64,000 nucleotides of DNA from Candidatus Ferrigenium bremense (GCA_019449635.1 JAGRPI010000030.1:62001-126000), one strand, 5' to 3'. Positions 48,870-59,964 are shown, numbered from the stretch's first letter. Numbers and translations: made by a program. Notes: generated by a model not told the origin, from the sequence alone.

Positions 48870-49515
48870 TGGGGTTGTTCTCTCAGGCGGCGTTCTACAC
48901 CACCGTCAACCATTTGCGCGACCTGCCGCAGCATGGCGGCAGGGAGGTGGCGTTCGTCGGGCGTTCCAATGCGGGCAAGTCGAGCGCGATCAATACGCTG
49001 GCCAACCACACTCGGCTGGCCTACACCAGCAAGACGCCGGGGCGCACCCAGCATCTCAATTACTTTTCGCTGGGCGACAACAACTTCCTGGTGGACCTGC
49101 CCGGCTACGGCTACGCCAAGGTGCCGCCGGACGTGCAGCAGCATTGGGAACATCTGCTGAGCCAGTACCTGCAGACCCGCGAAGAACTGTGCGGCCTGGT
49201 GGTCATCATGGATGCGCGCCACCCGCTGACCGAGCTGGATGAGAACATGCTGGACTGGTTCGCGCCGACCGGCAAGCCGGTGCATATCCTGCTGACCAAA
49301 TCGGACAAACTCAGCCGACAGCAGGCCACATTGACCCTGAATCGCGTAAAATCCCATCTGGCCGAACATTTTGGTTCCGACATCACGCCCGCAAGCGGGC
49401 ATGAGTCTTCTCCGAAACGTTGTTTTCCGCAGTGTTCCGTGCAGTTGTTTTCCAGCCTGAAGAAGATCGGCATGGAAGAGGCGGAAGGGGTGATTGCGGG
49501 CTGGCTGAAAAACGA

Positions 49516-49519
<4 letters not shown>
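48869..49519 (+). CDS. engB: GTP-binding protein EngB (YihA/YsxC)
   Basis: 216 residues. G1 [10 protein letters not shown]3 [11 protein letters not shown]4 LLTKSDKL. It is a ribosome assembly GTPase. Near the C-terminus about 19 residues ([19 protein letters not shown]) separate HFGS from [12 protein letters not shown], where related proteins are contiguous. The DNA there holds GCCCGCAAGCGGGC, so it may be another in-frame palindrome insertion. The usual length is about 200. Confidence 0.94.
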
Positions 49520-50673
<1,154 letters not shown>

Positions 50674-50770
50674 TAGTAATGCTGCAAGTGTTGGGTTAAC
50701 ACTTATAAACCCACATGGATTGGGACGCACATCACAAGGATGCTTGGTCACTGCTCATAGGCAGCAAGCG

Positions 50771-50849
50771 TAGGGCGCAATAAGCGGAGCGCATTGCGCC
50801 GCCATGGTATCTTCACATCCGGCGGGTTACGCCTGCGGCTAACCCGCCC
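50771..50849. repeat. Two palindromes between hemB and the pirin gene
   Basis: GGGCGCAATAAGCGGAGCGC ATTGCGCC at 50771 and GGCGGGTTACGCCTGCGGCT AACCCGCC at 50821. The latter, with CTACGCC just after it, runs into the pirin stop codon (CTA on this strand at 50849-50851). Confidence 0.82.
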
Positions 50850-51547
50850 TACGCCAAATCAAACAGCAACACCTCGGCATCACTCCCCGCCGCAAGACTG
50901 ACCAGCTCCTCATCGACATACATCAGCGCATCCCCCGCAACCAGTTCATGCCCGTTGGCCTGCACGCTGCCGCGCGCGACATGCAGGTAGGCGCGGCGTC
51001 CGGCGGGGATGGGATAGTCCAGCGTCTCTGCGCCGTCCAGCAGCGCCGTCGACAGCCGCGCATCCTGGTGGATAAGTAGCGAGCCGTCCGTCGCATCGGG
51101 TGAGGCCAGCAGGCACCAGCGCCCGCGCTTCGCCTCGTTCGGGAAGGTCTTTTGCCAGTAGCCCGGCGCAAGCCCCTGCTCGTCCGGCATGATCCATATC
51201 TGCAGCAGGTGCACCGCTTCGTCGTCCGATGGGTTGAATTCGCTGTGCTGCATGCCGCTGCCCGCGCACATTACCTGTATCTCGCCGGCGCGGATATCCT
51301 CGCCGTTGCCCATGCTGTCGCGGTGGTGCAGCCGGCCGGACAGGATATAGGTGATGATCTCCATGTCGCGGTGGCCGTGCGTATCGAAACCCGCTCCGGG
51401 CTGCACGATGTCTTCATTGATGACGCGCAGCGTGCCGAAGCGCTGATGTGCGGGGTCCTGGTAGTCGGCGAAGGAGAAGCTGTGCCAGCTTTCCAGCCAG
51501 CCGTGATGTGCGTGACCGCGTGCGTCTGCCTTGCGTAATGTGATCAT
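50849..51547 (-). CDS. Pirin family protein (YhhW-like)
   Basis: 232 residues. The N-terminal cupin has the metal residues in GFDTHGHRDMEIITYIL, with HRDSMGN and QVMCAGSGMQHSEFN holding the remaining ligands, and a C-terminal cupin follows. Homologues bind iron or nickel and some have quercetinase activity. The stop codon lies in a palindromic repeat. Confidence 0.9.
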   Translation of the reverse strand: MITLRKADARGHAHHGWLESWHSFSFADYQDPAHQRFGTLRVINEDIVQPGAGFDTHGHRDMEIITYILSGRLHHRDSMGNGEDIRAGEIQVMCAGSGMQHSEFNPSDDEAVHLLQIWIMPDEQGLAPGYWQKTFPNEAKRGRWCLLASPDATDGSLLIHQDARLSTALLDGAETLDYPIPAGRRAYLHVARGSVQANGHELVAGDALMYVDEELVSLAAGSDAEVLLFDLA

Positions 51548-51609
51548 CGTAAACCTCCGGAAATCTGCCTAAGTTAAAAGGGAGCGGATCATTTTCGGTT
51601 TGTTTCGCA

Positions 51610-51741
51610 ATTATTGAGGTTTCCATAATTCGAGACACTCCTACCGTTCGGGCTGAGGTATCGAAGCCCATAGCTTGCAATGAGCTGCCCTTCGATACCT
51701 CAGGGCGAACGGATGTAATGATTTATGGAAACATCAATAAT
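51610..51741. repeat. Family E element with 19-bp terminal inverted repeats
   Basis: The outer arms ATTATTGAGGTTTCCATAA and TTATGGAAACATCAATAAT match at 18 of 19 positions. The inner arms CCGTTCGGGCTGAGGTATCG and CGATACCTCAGGGCGAACGG are the E palindrome shared with 42542-42605. The right outer arm contains the TGA stop of the next gene. Confidence 0.85.
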
Positions 51742-52345
51742 CCGCCAGCAATGCCTCGACCGCCGCAATGTCCGCATGGGTCTCCGGGTGGCGGCTGCCG
51801 CTGTGGCGGGCGTTTTCGGGTAATACGATAACGTGTATCTGGATGCCGGATTCGCCGGTCAGGGTATAGCTCGGCACGGTCTCTTCATGCCCTCCTACGC
51901 GCACCTTCCATTCCCCGTCTGCGAATTCGATCTTGTGCTTGAGCAGGAACAGCAACACGGCTTTGGCATCGTCGGAAAATAGCACCAGGTTGATGTCCGA
52001 TTGCGCACCCGCCGTGCCGCTCAACACCGAACCGGTCAGGTAGGGATGGAACTCCGCCAGCAGGCGCATGGTGGCAAGGGCTTCTTCGTGCAGCCGGCGC
52101 AATATGCCCGGATGGCTTTCGCCCTGGAACAGGCTGCGGTAGCTGTGCAGCGCTTCATCCACTTCCTGGTTGCTGGGCAGGTGCTGGGTGTCCGCCGCAC
52201 CCAGTTGCCGGGCAGCCTTGCGTTTGGCGAAAGCATGATCGGTGATGCCATCTTCGGCCATCAACTTGGCGGCCAGATGCGCCAGTTGTTCGCGCATCAG
52301 GTCGCGTTTGTAAGCGTAATTCCTGGGGGTGTGTTGTTTGGGCAT
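51734..52345 (-). CDS. Nucleotidyltransferase-like hypothetical protein
   Basis: 203 residues from ATG 52345; the track's longer frame runs into mrcA. The N-terminal half is helical with KLMAEDGITDHAFAKRKAARQLGA; the second half has LTGSVLSGTAGAQSDINLVLFSDDAKAV, a GS-plus-acidic pattern of polymerase-beta-like nucleotidyltransferases. Homologues in betaproteobacteria are sometimes annotated as Mur ligase, which I see no support for. Its stop codon is in the family E terminal repeat. Confidence 0.7.
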   Translation of the reverse strand: MPKQHTPRNYAYKRDLMREQLAHLAAKLMAEDGITDHAFAKRKAARQLGAADTQHLPSNQEVDEALHSYRSLFQGESHPGILRRLHEEALATMRLLAEFHPYLTGSVLSGTAGAQSDINLVLFSDDAKAVLLFLLKHKIEFADGEWKVRVGGHEETVPSYTLTGESGIQIHVIVLPENARHSGSRHPETHADIAAVEALLADY

Positions 52346-52370
52346 GGGCGCATCTTCGGTGGTATCGGGG

Positions 52371-54683
52371 TCAGAGCAGTTGGTCCTTGATGGTGTCTGC
52401 CGGCCGGGTTTCTTCGTTTGGCGCGTGAGGCATCGCCTGCTCGGGCGGAATATTCTCCTGATAGAAATACTCGAACAGCGAGCCGTTCGGGTCGCGATAC
52501 CCTCCCTCGTTGATGCGCACGGTGACCATGTTGTCCGGCATGGCGTAAACGGCTTGCGGCACATCCTTGAGCGCTTTTTCCATATAGCCCATCCAGATCG
52601 GCAAGGCCGCACCGCCGCCGGTTTCCTTGTCGCCCAGGCTGCGCGGCTGGTCGAAACCCATCCAGGCAATGCCGACCAGGGTCGGTTGAAAGCCGCAGAA
52701 CCATGCGTCGACCGAATCGCTGGTGGTGCCGGTCTTTCCGGCCAGATCCTGGCGGCCGAGCTGCATGGCGCGGATGGCTGTGCCGTGCCTGACCACGTCC
52801 TGCATCATGTTGATCATGGTGAAGGCGTTGCGCACGTCGATGACCTGGTCTGCATCCTCGCCCGCTATAACCGGCTTGGCCTTGCTTAGCACATTGCCCT
52901 GGGCGTCTTCGATGCGCTGGATGAAGTAAGGGGTAACACGAAAGCCGCCGTTGGCGAAGATCGAGTAGCCGGCCAGCATTTGCATGGGGGTGACGGAGCC
53001 GGCTCCCAGCGCCATGGTCAGGTAAGGCGGGTGTTTGTCGGCGTCGAAGCCGAACTTGGTGAGGTAGTCCTGGGCATATTGCGGCGTTATGGCTTGCAGA
53101 ATGCGTATGGAAACCATGTTTTTTGACTTGGTCAAACCCTGGCGCATGCGTATCGGGCCGGCGAATTCGTTGTCGAAATTTTTTGGTTGCCAGGGTTCGC
53201 TGCCGGTTTGTTCGGCATCGAACATCAGGGGGGCGTCGTTGATCACCGTGGCGGGTGTGAAGCCTTTTTCCAGAGCGGCGGAATAAATAAAAGGTTTCAG
53301 GCTCGAACCCGGCTGCCGCCAAGCCTGCGTGATGCGGTTGAACTGGTTGCGGCTAAAGCTGAAACCGCCAATCAGCGCATGGATGGCGCCATCGCGCGGG
53401 TCGGCGGAAACGAAGGCAGCCTCAACTTGCGGAAGCTGGCTTATTTGCCAGACCTCCTTTTCATCTTTCTGCAGGCGGATGATCGAGCCGGGGTTGATGC
53501 GCTGGTTCAGGGCAACGGTTTTGCTCAGCGCGCGCAGGACGAAGCGCAGGGCATCGCCGCTGACCTCGGCAATTTCCCCTCCCTTGCAATAGGCGCGCAC
53601 CAGCTTGGGAGAGGCTTCCAGCACCACGGCAGGGATCAGTTCGTCGTCATCTGCGGCATCTTGCAGCGCTTCTTCCAGGTATTCTTCGCTGCTGCCTTTT
53701 TTCAGGTCGACAAAGCCTTCCGGGCCGCGGTAGCCGTGGCGGCGGTCATATTCCAGTACGCCGTTACGCACGGCCTGATGGGCGGCAAGCTGATCCTGCT
53801 GGCGAATGGTGGTATATACCTTGAAACCCTGCGTATAGGTATCTTCCTGGTATTTTTCATAAACGGCCTGACGGACCATTTCCGAGATGTAGTCCGACTT
53901 GACGCCGAATTCCTGGTTGCCGCGTTTAGCTACGATGGGTTGCTGTTGCGCGATGTGAAGCTGTTCGTCGTCGATGAAATGCAGTTCATGCATGCGACGC
54001 AGTACATAGGCTTGGCGCAGCTTGGCACGCTTCGGATTGACTACCGGGTTGTACGAGGAGGGTGCCTTGGGCAGACCGGCGAGCATGGCTGCTTCGGCGA
54101 CCGTGACTTGGCTGAGCGGTTTGCCGAAGTAAACCTGGGCCGCCGCTGCAAAGCCGTAGGCGCGCTGGCCAAGGTAGATCTGGTTAAAGTAGAGCTGCAG
54201 GATTTCGTCCTTGCTCAAGTTATGCTCGATCTTGAAAGCGAGCAACACCTCGTTGAATTTGCGCGTCATGGTTTTTTCCTTGGAAAGGAAAAAATTGCGC
54301 GCCACCTGCATGGTGATGGTGCTCGCTCCCTGTTTTGCGCCGCCGGAAGTAAAATTGGAAATTGCCGCGCGCAGGACGCCCATGTAATCTACTCCGCCAT
54401 GCTCGTAGAATCGATCGTCTTCGGCGGCAAGGATGGCTTTTTTCATTACGTCAGGCACCTCGGAAATTTTGACCAGGGCGCGCCGTTCCTCGCCGAATTC
54501 GCCGAGCAGTACGCCTTCGGTGCTGTACACGCGCAGCGGAATCTTGGGGTGGTAATCGGTAAGGGCCTCCAGTGAAGGCAGTGCCGGGTAGGCCAGCATA
54601 ACCGCCAAGCCGAGCAATATCGCCGGGAGCAAAAGCAGGGTTAGCGCGGCAAGAGCCGGGGTAAGCCAGGTGCGGGAAGGCAT
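52371..54683 (-). CDS. mrcA: Penicillin-binding protein 1A
   Basis: 770 residues. One N-terminal membrane helix; glycosyltransferase GT51 motifs EDDRFYEHGGVD and STITMQVARNFFLS; transpeptidase motifs SSLK in RQPGSSLKPF, SKN in TKSKNMVSIR, and AGKTGTTSDSVDAWFCG. It polymerises and cross-links peptidoglycan. It is divergent from pilM, as in many proteobacteria. Confidence 0.95.
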   Translation of the reverse strand: MPSRTWLTPALAALTLLLLPAILLGLAVMLAYPALPSLEALTDYHPKIPLRVYSTEGVLLGEFGEERRALVKISEVPDVMKKAILAAEDDRFYEHGGVDYMGVLRAAISNFTSGGAKQGASTITMQVARNFFLSKEKTMTRKFNEVLLAFKIEHNLSKDEILQLYFNQIYLGQRAYGFAAAAQVYFGKPLSQVTVAEAAMLAGLPKAPSSYNPVVNPKRAKLRQAYVLRRMHELHFIDDEQLHIAQQQPIVAKRGNQEFGVKSDYISEMVRQAVYEKYQEDTYTQGFKVYTTIRQQDQLAAHQAVRNGVLEYDRRHGYRGPEGFVDLKKGSSEEYLEEALQDAADDDELIPAVVLEASPKLVRAYCKGGEIAEVSGDALRFVLRALSKTVALNQRINPGSIIRLQKDEKEVWQISQLPQVEAAFVSADPRDGAIHALIGGFSFSRNQFNRITQAWRQPGSSLKPFIYSAALEKGFTPATVINDAPLMFDAEQTGSEPWQPKNFDNEFAGPIRMRQGLTKSKNMVSIRILQAITPQYAQDYLTKFGFDADKHPPYLTMALGAGSVTPMQMLAGYSIFANGGFRVTPYFIQRIEDAQGNVLSKAKPVIAGEDADQVIDVRNAFTMINMMQDVVRHGTAIRAMQLGRQDLAGKTGTTSDSVDAWFCGFQPTLVGIAWMGFDQPRSLGDKETGGGAALPIWMGYMEKALKDVPQAVYAMPDNMVTVRINEGGYRDPNGSLFEYFYQENIPPEQAMPHAPNEETRPADTIKDQLL

Positions 54684-54768
54684 GTGCAGTTGTCCGAAAA
54701 GAGGTAATGATGATATGGTGCGCGAAATTATATCGGCTCTGCGGATAAAATGACCCCTTAAAAATAAC

Positions 54769-54797
54769 TTTACATGATTTATAGTTATTGCTAGGAT
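54769..54797 (+). promoter_or_regulatory. Sigma-70 promoter for pilMNOPQ
   Basis: TTTACA and TAGGAT are spaced by 17 bases in an A/T-rich region, 37 bases before pilM. Confidence 0.55.
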
Positions 54798-54833
54798 TTA
54801 AACCACTTTATACGGAAAAGCTCTAAACGGCCT

Positions 54834-55934
54834 ATGCCTAAAGTAAATTTTGATATCCCGCTGGACTTTCTGCACACCAAAACTCCACCCATGATAGGCG
54901 TGGATATCAGCGCATCTTCGGTCAAGATGGTCGAGTTGAGCGAATTACCCAAAAAAAACGGGTATGTCATAGAGCGTTACGCAATCGAGTCGCTCCCCAA
55001 GGATGCCGTCACTGATGGCAACATCAACAATCTTGACGCCGTCTCGGAGTGCCTTCAGCACGCTTGGAAACGGTTGGGCAGTCGCATCAAGAACGTTAGC
55101 CTGGCGCTCCCTGCCGCAGCGGTGATTACCAAGAAAATCATGCTGCCGGCTGGCATGCGCGAAGAAGACCTGGAATATCAGGTTGAATCCGAGGCAAATC
55201 AATATATCCCGTTTGCACTGGATGAGGTCAATCTCGACTTCCAGGTAATCGGCCCCGCTCCGGGTAATCCGGAGGAAATCGAAGTGTTGCTGGCTGCCTC
55301 GCGCAAGGCTAACGTCGAAGACCGCGTTGCGGCCGCTCAAGCGGCGGGTTTAAGGGCGCTGGTTGTCGATGTCGAGCCCTATGCGGCCGAGACGGCTTTT
55401 GAACAGATTCGCGCACAGTTACCCGACGGTGCGGTGGACAAGTGCGTGGCACTGGTTGACGTAGGCGCAAGCGTGATGAATGTCAATGTGCTGCGCAATG
55501 GGCAATCGGTCTATTCGAGAGATCAGCAGATCGGTGGTGACCAATTGACGCAGCAGATTCAGGGGATATTCGGCTTGTCCGCCGAAGAGGCTGAGTCGGC
55601 CAAGCGCAATGGTGGATTGCCGGATAACTATGAGAGCGATGTCTTGTCGCCTTTCCGCGAGAGTGTCGTGATGGAAATTGCCCGGGCGTTGCAGTTCTTT
55701 TTTACTTCGACGCAGTACAACGAAGTGGATTATATCGTGCTGTCAGGCGGATGCGCGGTATTGCCCGGTTTGGATGATGCGGTAGCGACCCGAACCCAGG
55801 TGAGCACCATGGTGGCCAATCCGTTCGCCCTGATGACGTTGTCGAGCCGCATCAAGCCGCGCCAGTTGCAGACTGACGCGCCATCCCTGATTGTCGCCTG
55901 TGGACTGGCGATGCGGAGGTTCGACCCATCATGA
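54834..55934 (+). CDS. pilM: Type IV pilus assembly protein PilM
   Basis: 366 residues, actin-like cytoplasmic ATPase fold: GVDISASSVKMVELS, VALVDVGASVMNVNVL, VLSGGCAVLPGL. It links PilN at the inner membrane to the pilus machine. First gene of pilMNOPQ, overlapping pilN by 4 bases. Confidence 0.95.
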   Translation: MPKVNFDIPLDFLHTKTPPMIGVDISASSVKMVELSELPKKNGYVIERYAIESLPKDAVTDGNINNLDAVSECLQHAWKRLGSRIKNVSLALPAAAVITKKIMLPAGMREEDLEYQVESEANQYIPFALDEVNLDFQVIGPAPGNPEEIEVLLAASRKANVEDRVAAAQAAGLRALVVDVEPYAAETAFEQIRAQLPDGAVDKCVALVDVGASVMNVNVLRNGQSVYSRDQQIGGDQLTQQIQGIFGLSAEEAESAKRNGGLPDNYESDVLSPFRESVVMEIARALQFFFTSTQYNEVDYIVLSGGCAVLPGLDDAVATRTQVSTMVANPFALMTLSSRIKPRQLQTDAPSLIVACGLAMRRFDPS

Positions 55935-56527
55935 TACGCATAAACTTACTGCCACATCGCGCCGAAAAGCGCCGTGCCCGCCAGATCCAGTTTGCCGCGT
56001 TGAGTGTGATTTCCGTGGTGCTGGGGGCATTGCTGGTGGGGTTCGTGCATGCTGCGATCAGCACCCAGATATCCTATCAGGAAAGGCGCAATGAATATCT
56101 GAAGCAGGAGACGGATATCCTGGACAAGCAAATCGCGGAAATCAAGAAACTCCGCGAACAGACGCAATCCTTGCTGGCGCGCAAGGATGCGGTAGAAAAA
56201 CTGCAAAGCGACCGTTCCGATGTGGTGCATCTGCTGGACCAGATGTTGCGTATTTTGCCGGATGGCGTGTATCTCAAGACGCTTAAACAGACGGGCAACA
56301 AGATCAGTGTGGTCGGCTATGCCCAGTCCAATGCGCGCATCTCTACATTGATGCGGGCGATTGAGGATTCTCCCTGGCTGGATTCCCCGGCCCTGGTGGA
56401 GATTCATGCCTCCAGTGCGGGTGGTGCTCGGGTAAGCGAATTTACGCTGACATTCAACCTGACCAAGCAAAGTGCGGTCGAGAGCACTTCCGTTAAATCT
56501 GCTGGCGCAAAGGGCAAAGTGCCATGA
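55931..56527 (+). CDS. pilN: Type IV pilus assembly protein PilN
   Basis: 198 residues with the PilM-binding N-terminus (MIRINLLPHR), one membrane helix, a coiled coil and a periplasmic ferredoxin-like domain. It overlaps pilO by 4 bases. Confidence 0.94.
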   Translation: MIRINLLPHRAEKRRARQIQFAALSVISVVLGALLVGFVHAAISTQISYQERRNEYLKQETDILDKQIAEIKKLREQTQSLLARKDAVEKLQSDRSDVVHLLDQMLRILPDGVYLKTLKQTGNKISVVGYAQSNARISTLMRAIEDSPWLDSPALVEIHASSAGGARVSEFTLTFNLTKQSAVESTSVKSAGAKGKVP

Positions 56528-57153
56528 TGAAGCTAGACGATCTGAAAAACCTGAATCCGAAAAACCCCGGTGCGTGGCCATGGCTGGCAAAGATTATTGC
56601 CTTTGTTACCCTGTTTCTTTGTGTGGTGATCGCCGGTGCGCTGTTTGACTGGCAGTCTCAGTGGGAAACCTTGCAAACCATCAAAAAAGAGGAAGACAGC
56701 CTCAAGGAAACTTTTTTAACCAAGAAGAGACAGGCGATCAATCTGGATTTGATCAAGAAACAGCTTACCGAAACCCAGGAATCCTTTGGCGCGCTGCTCA
56801 AGCAGCTACCCAGCAAGTCAGAAATGGATGCGCTGCTGACAGACATCAATCAGGCAGGCCTGGGGCGTGGTTTGCAGTTTGAGTTATTCCGTCCCGGCGG
56901 AGAAACGGTGAGGGATGGCGCGTTTGCCGAGCAGCCGATCACGATCAGGGTAACCGGAAGTTATGATGATATCGGTAAATTTTCCAGCGATATCGCGGTA
57001 TTGTCGCGTATTGTCACGCTTAATGAAATAGCGATAAATCCGGTTGGCGCAGGGCTGTCCATGGATGCTGTCGCTAAGACTTTTCGCTACCTGGATGAAG
57101 ATGAAGCTTCCGCCCAGAAGAGGGCTGCCAAGCCCGCGGGAGCAAAAAAATGA
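56524..57153 (+). CDS. pilO: Type IV pilus assembly protein PilO
   Basis: 209 residues: one membrane helix (about 21-40), coiled coil, periplasmic domain with FELFRPGGE and IRVTGSYDDIGKFSSDI. It pairs with PilN and contacts PilP. It overlaps pilP by 4 bases. Confidence 0.94.
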   Translation: MMKLDDLKNLNPKNPGAWPWLAKIIAFVTLFLCVVIAGALFDWQSQWETLQTIKKEEDSLKETFLTKKRQAINLDLIKKQLTETQESFGALLKQLPSKSEMDALLTDINQAGLGRGLQFELFRPGGETVRDGAFAEQPITIRVTGSYDDIGKFSSDIAVLSRIVTLNEIAINPVGAGLSMDAVAKTFRYLDEDEASAQKRAAKPAGAKK

Positions 57154-57662
57154 TAAGGCTCATTTATCTTGCACTGGCTTCGATACTGCTTTCCGGTTGT
57201 GGTGGCGAGGAGTTTCAGGATCTGCGTGATTTCGTCAAGAATGCCGGGGCGGACATGCGCGGCAAAATTCCGCCGCCGCCAGAGGTCAAGCCATACGAGC
57301 CTTTTGCCTATAACAATGAGGCAAACTTGCCCGATCCGTTCAAGCTGCGCAAGCCGAAACTGAGTCCCGGCAGTCGCTCCGGAGTAAATCAGCCGGATCT
57401 GGACCGCCCCAAGGAGGCCCTGGAAGAGTTTCCACTCGAAGGACTCAGGATGGTCGGTTATCTTTACCAGAATAAGGTTGGTTATGCGGTGATTCGCGCT
57501 CCAGATGGTAAGCTGCATCGGGTTAAAGCCGGTAACTATGTCGGTTTGAACTTTGGCCTGATACAGGAAGTGACTGACACAGAGGCGAAAATCAAGGAGA
57601 TGGTGCAAGATAGCGCCGGCGACTGGTCCGAGCGCATGAGCAGCCTGCAATTAGTTGAATGA
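57150..57662 (+). CDS. pilP: Type IV pilus lipoprotein PilP
   Basis: 170 residues with lipobox LLSGCGG, a proline-rich linker, and a small beta domain (LRMVGYLYQNKVGYAVIRAPDGKLHRVKAG). It links PilNO to the PilQ secretin. Confidence 0.93.
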   Translation: MIRLIYLALASILLSGCGGEEFQDLRDFVKNAGADMRGKIPPPPEVKPYEPFAYNNEANLPDPFKLRKPKLSPGSRSGVNQPDLDRPKEALEEFPLEGLRMVGYLYQNKVGYAVIRAPDGKLHRVKAGNYVGLNFGLIQEVTDTEAKIKEMVQDSAGDWSERMSSLQLVE

Positions 57663-57763
57663 TTGCAGCAGTTTGGCATTAATGGCGCTGTGATAGGTTA
57701 GCAACGCGGCATCTGCAAGTTATTTATGTTTGATTCCGGCTATGCCGGTTTAGGAGCAAGACA

Positions 57764-59833
57764 ATGAAACGACTTAATTCCATTTTCAATGGCGTGATGC
57801 AAATGCTAGGCCTGCTCATCGCATTTGGCTTATGTGGTGGTGCGCAGGCTCAGGCTGACGCGCAGAACAGCATAACCGCGCTGAATGTCAGCAGCACCGG
57901 CGACGGGACGACAGTCATCAAGGTCGAACTGGCGCAGCCGCTGGCCAATGTGCCGGCCGGTTTTACCATCAATACCCCGCCGCGTATCGCGCTGGATTTC
58001 CCCAATACTGCAAACGGGCTGGGGAAATCTGTCCAGGATTTCAGTGAAGGCGATTTGCGCAGCGCCAATATCGTGCAGGCCGGTAACCGCACACGTTTGG
58101 TGATTAATCTCAATCAAATGCTTACCTATGACACCAAGATCGACGGCAACAACCTGTTGATCACTTTGCAGGGTAAAGCGGCAGACCGGGTTGCGGCTGG
58201 CAGCACGTCGCGGTTTGCCGAGGCCAAACAGGATACTCAAAAGCATACCTTGCGCGACGTCGATTTCCGGCGCGGCAAGAATGGCGAAGGGCGCATCCAG
58301 GTCGATCTTTCCGATCCCGGCATTGGCATCGACATTCGCCAGCAGGGTACGACACTGATCGTTGATTTTCTCAAGACCGCCCTGCCGCGCAATCTGCAGC
58401 GCAAACTGGATGTGGTTGATTTTGCAACGCCGGTACAAGGTGTGGACACCTTTGTGCAGGGCGACAACGTGCGCATGGTGATCGAACCCAAGGGACTGTG
58501 GGAACATTCCGCCTACCAAACCGACAATAAATTCATTGTCGAAGTGAAGCCGTTAGCCGATGACCCGAACAAGCTGGTAAAAGGCAATCAAATCGGCTAT
58601 GCGGGTGAAAAGTTGACTCTCAATTTCCAGAAGATCGATGTCCGCGAAGCATTGAATGTGATTGCCGATTTCACCGAATTGAACATGGTGATCAGCGATA
58701 CGGTTAGTGGCAATCTTACCCTGCGCCTGAAAGATGTGCCGTGGGATCAGGCATTGGACATCATCTTGCAGAGTCGCGGCCTGGATATGCGCAAGAACGG
58801 CAACGTGATCCAGGTTGCGCCCCGCGAAGAGATCGCCGCCAAGGAAAAGATCAATCTGGCCGCGCGCCAGGAAATCTCCGATCTGGAGGAATTGCGCACC
58901 GAGAGTTTCCAGCTCAGCTACCAAACAGTAACCGAGATGATCAAATTGCTGACTGATCCGAAACAGCCCATCCTGTCGAAACGCGGAAGCGCAGTATCCG
59001 ATCCCCGCACCGGCACGATATTCGTTCAGGATACCCCCTCGCGCCTCGAGGAAGTGCGCAAAATAATCAAGCAAGTCGACGTGCCGGTGCGGCAGGTGCT
59101 GATTGAAGCACGCTTTGTTTCGGCGGGTGATCAGTTTAACCGGACCTTGGGCGGGAAACTGGGTTATACCGGCCCCGCTGTCGCCGCAGGCACGGGTTTT
59201 TCGGTGGGCGCTAACACCCCAACGGCAACACGGGCGCTCATTCAGCCCAATGTAAACCTGCCTGGTGCAACCAGTGGGACAGGAGGATTGACACTGTCAT
59301 TATTCAATCCGCTGGCAACCAAGGTACTGACGCTGGAATTGACTGCATCGGAGCTGGACGGACGAACCAAAAATATTGCCAGTCCGCGTGTGGTGACGAA
59401 GGATAAGGTTGCAGCCACCATCTCGGCCGGCACGCAAGTCCCGTACCAGCAGGCTACGAGCAGCGGCGCCACCAGCATTGCATTCAAGGATGCGACTCTG
59501 AGCCTCAACGTTACACCGCAAATTACGCCGGACGACCATATCAACATGCAACTGACGGCGAACCAGGACACCGTGGGGACAATCTATAGCGGTGTGCCGA
59601 GTATCAATACCAAAAAAGTAAGTACGGAAGTGCTGGTTGAGAATGGCGGCACGGTCGTGATCGGCGGCGTTTTCACCCAGGATATTTCCGATAACACCGA
59701 GAAAGTTCCGCTGCTGGGGGATGTGCCCGTTGTCGGCTGGCTGTTCAAGAATAACGTCAAAGTCGATAACAAGTCGGAATTGCTTATTTTTATTACTCCC
59801 AAAATCATGAAGGATGAGATGAATCTGCGCTGA
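57764..59833 (+). CDS. pilQ: Type IV pilus secretin PilQ
   Basis: 689 residues. Signal peptide cleaved after GGAQAQA, two AMIN domains (about 35-260) for peptidoglycan contact, a secretin N domain, and the C-terminal secretin with VPLLGDVPVVGWLFKN. It forms the outer-membrane pore for pili. A family B repeat follows the stop. Confidence 0.96.
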   Translation: MKRLNSIFNGVMQMLGLLIAFGLCGGAQAQADAQNSITALNVSSTGDGTTVIKVELAQPLANVPAGFTINTPPRIALDFPNTANGLGKSVQDFSEGDLRSANIVQAGNRTRLVINLNQMLTYDTKIDGNNLLITLQGKAADRVAAGSTSRFAEAKQDTQKHTLRDVDFRRGKNGEGRIQVDLSDPGIGIDIRQQGTTLIVDFLKTALPRNLQRKLDVVDFATPVQGVDTFVQGDNVRMVIEPKGLWEHSAYQTDNKFIVEVKPLADDPNKLVKGNQIGYAGEKLTLNFQKIDVREALNVIADFTELNMVISDTVSGNLTLRLKDVPWDQALDIILQSRGLDMRKNGNVIQVAPREEIAAKEKINLAARQEISDLEELRTESFQLSYQTVTEMIKLLTDPKQPILSKRGSAVSDPRTGTIFVQDTPSRLEEVRKIIKQVDVPVRQVLIEARFVSAGDQFNRTLGGKLGYTGPAVAAGTGFSVGANTPTATRALIQPNVNLPGATSGTGGLTLSLFNPLATKVLTLELTASELDGRTKNIASPRVVTKDKVAATISAGTQVPYQQATSSGATSIAFKDATLSLNVTPQITPDDHINMQLTANQDTVGTIYSGVPSINTKKVSTEVLVENGGTVVIGGVFTQDISDNTEKVPLLGDVPVVGWLFKNNVKVDNKSELLIFITPKIMKDEMNLR

Positions 59834-59846
59834 TTATCTCTGATGG

Positions 59847-59910
59847 GTGAAACAACTGGCCATCCGACTAACCAAGCAAAAAACACCTGGTAAGTCGCTG
59901 GTTATAGCCA
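59847..59910. repeat. Family B hairpin repeat between pilQ and aroK
   Basis: GAAACAACTGGCCATCCGAC and AAGTCGCTGGTTATAGCC, with a short inner stem ACCA/TGGT. It matches the copies in amgK, surA and after pilU. Confidence 0.78.
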
Positions 59911-59918
59911 AGCACAGG

Positions 59919-59945
59919 CCCGGCGCAGTCCGGGCTTTTGGTTTT
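59919..59945 (+). terminator. Terminator-like hairpin after pilQ
   Basis: GCCCGG and CCGGGC across CGCAGT, followed by TTTTGGTTTTT. It may end pilMNOPQ or attenuate read-through into aroK. Confidence 0.55.
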
Positions 59946-59964
59946 TATCGTTTACAATGGCAGC

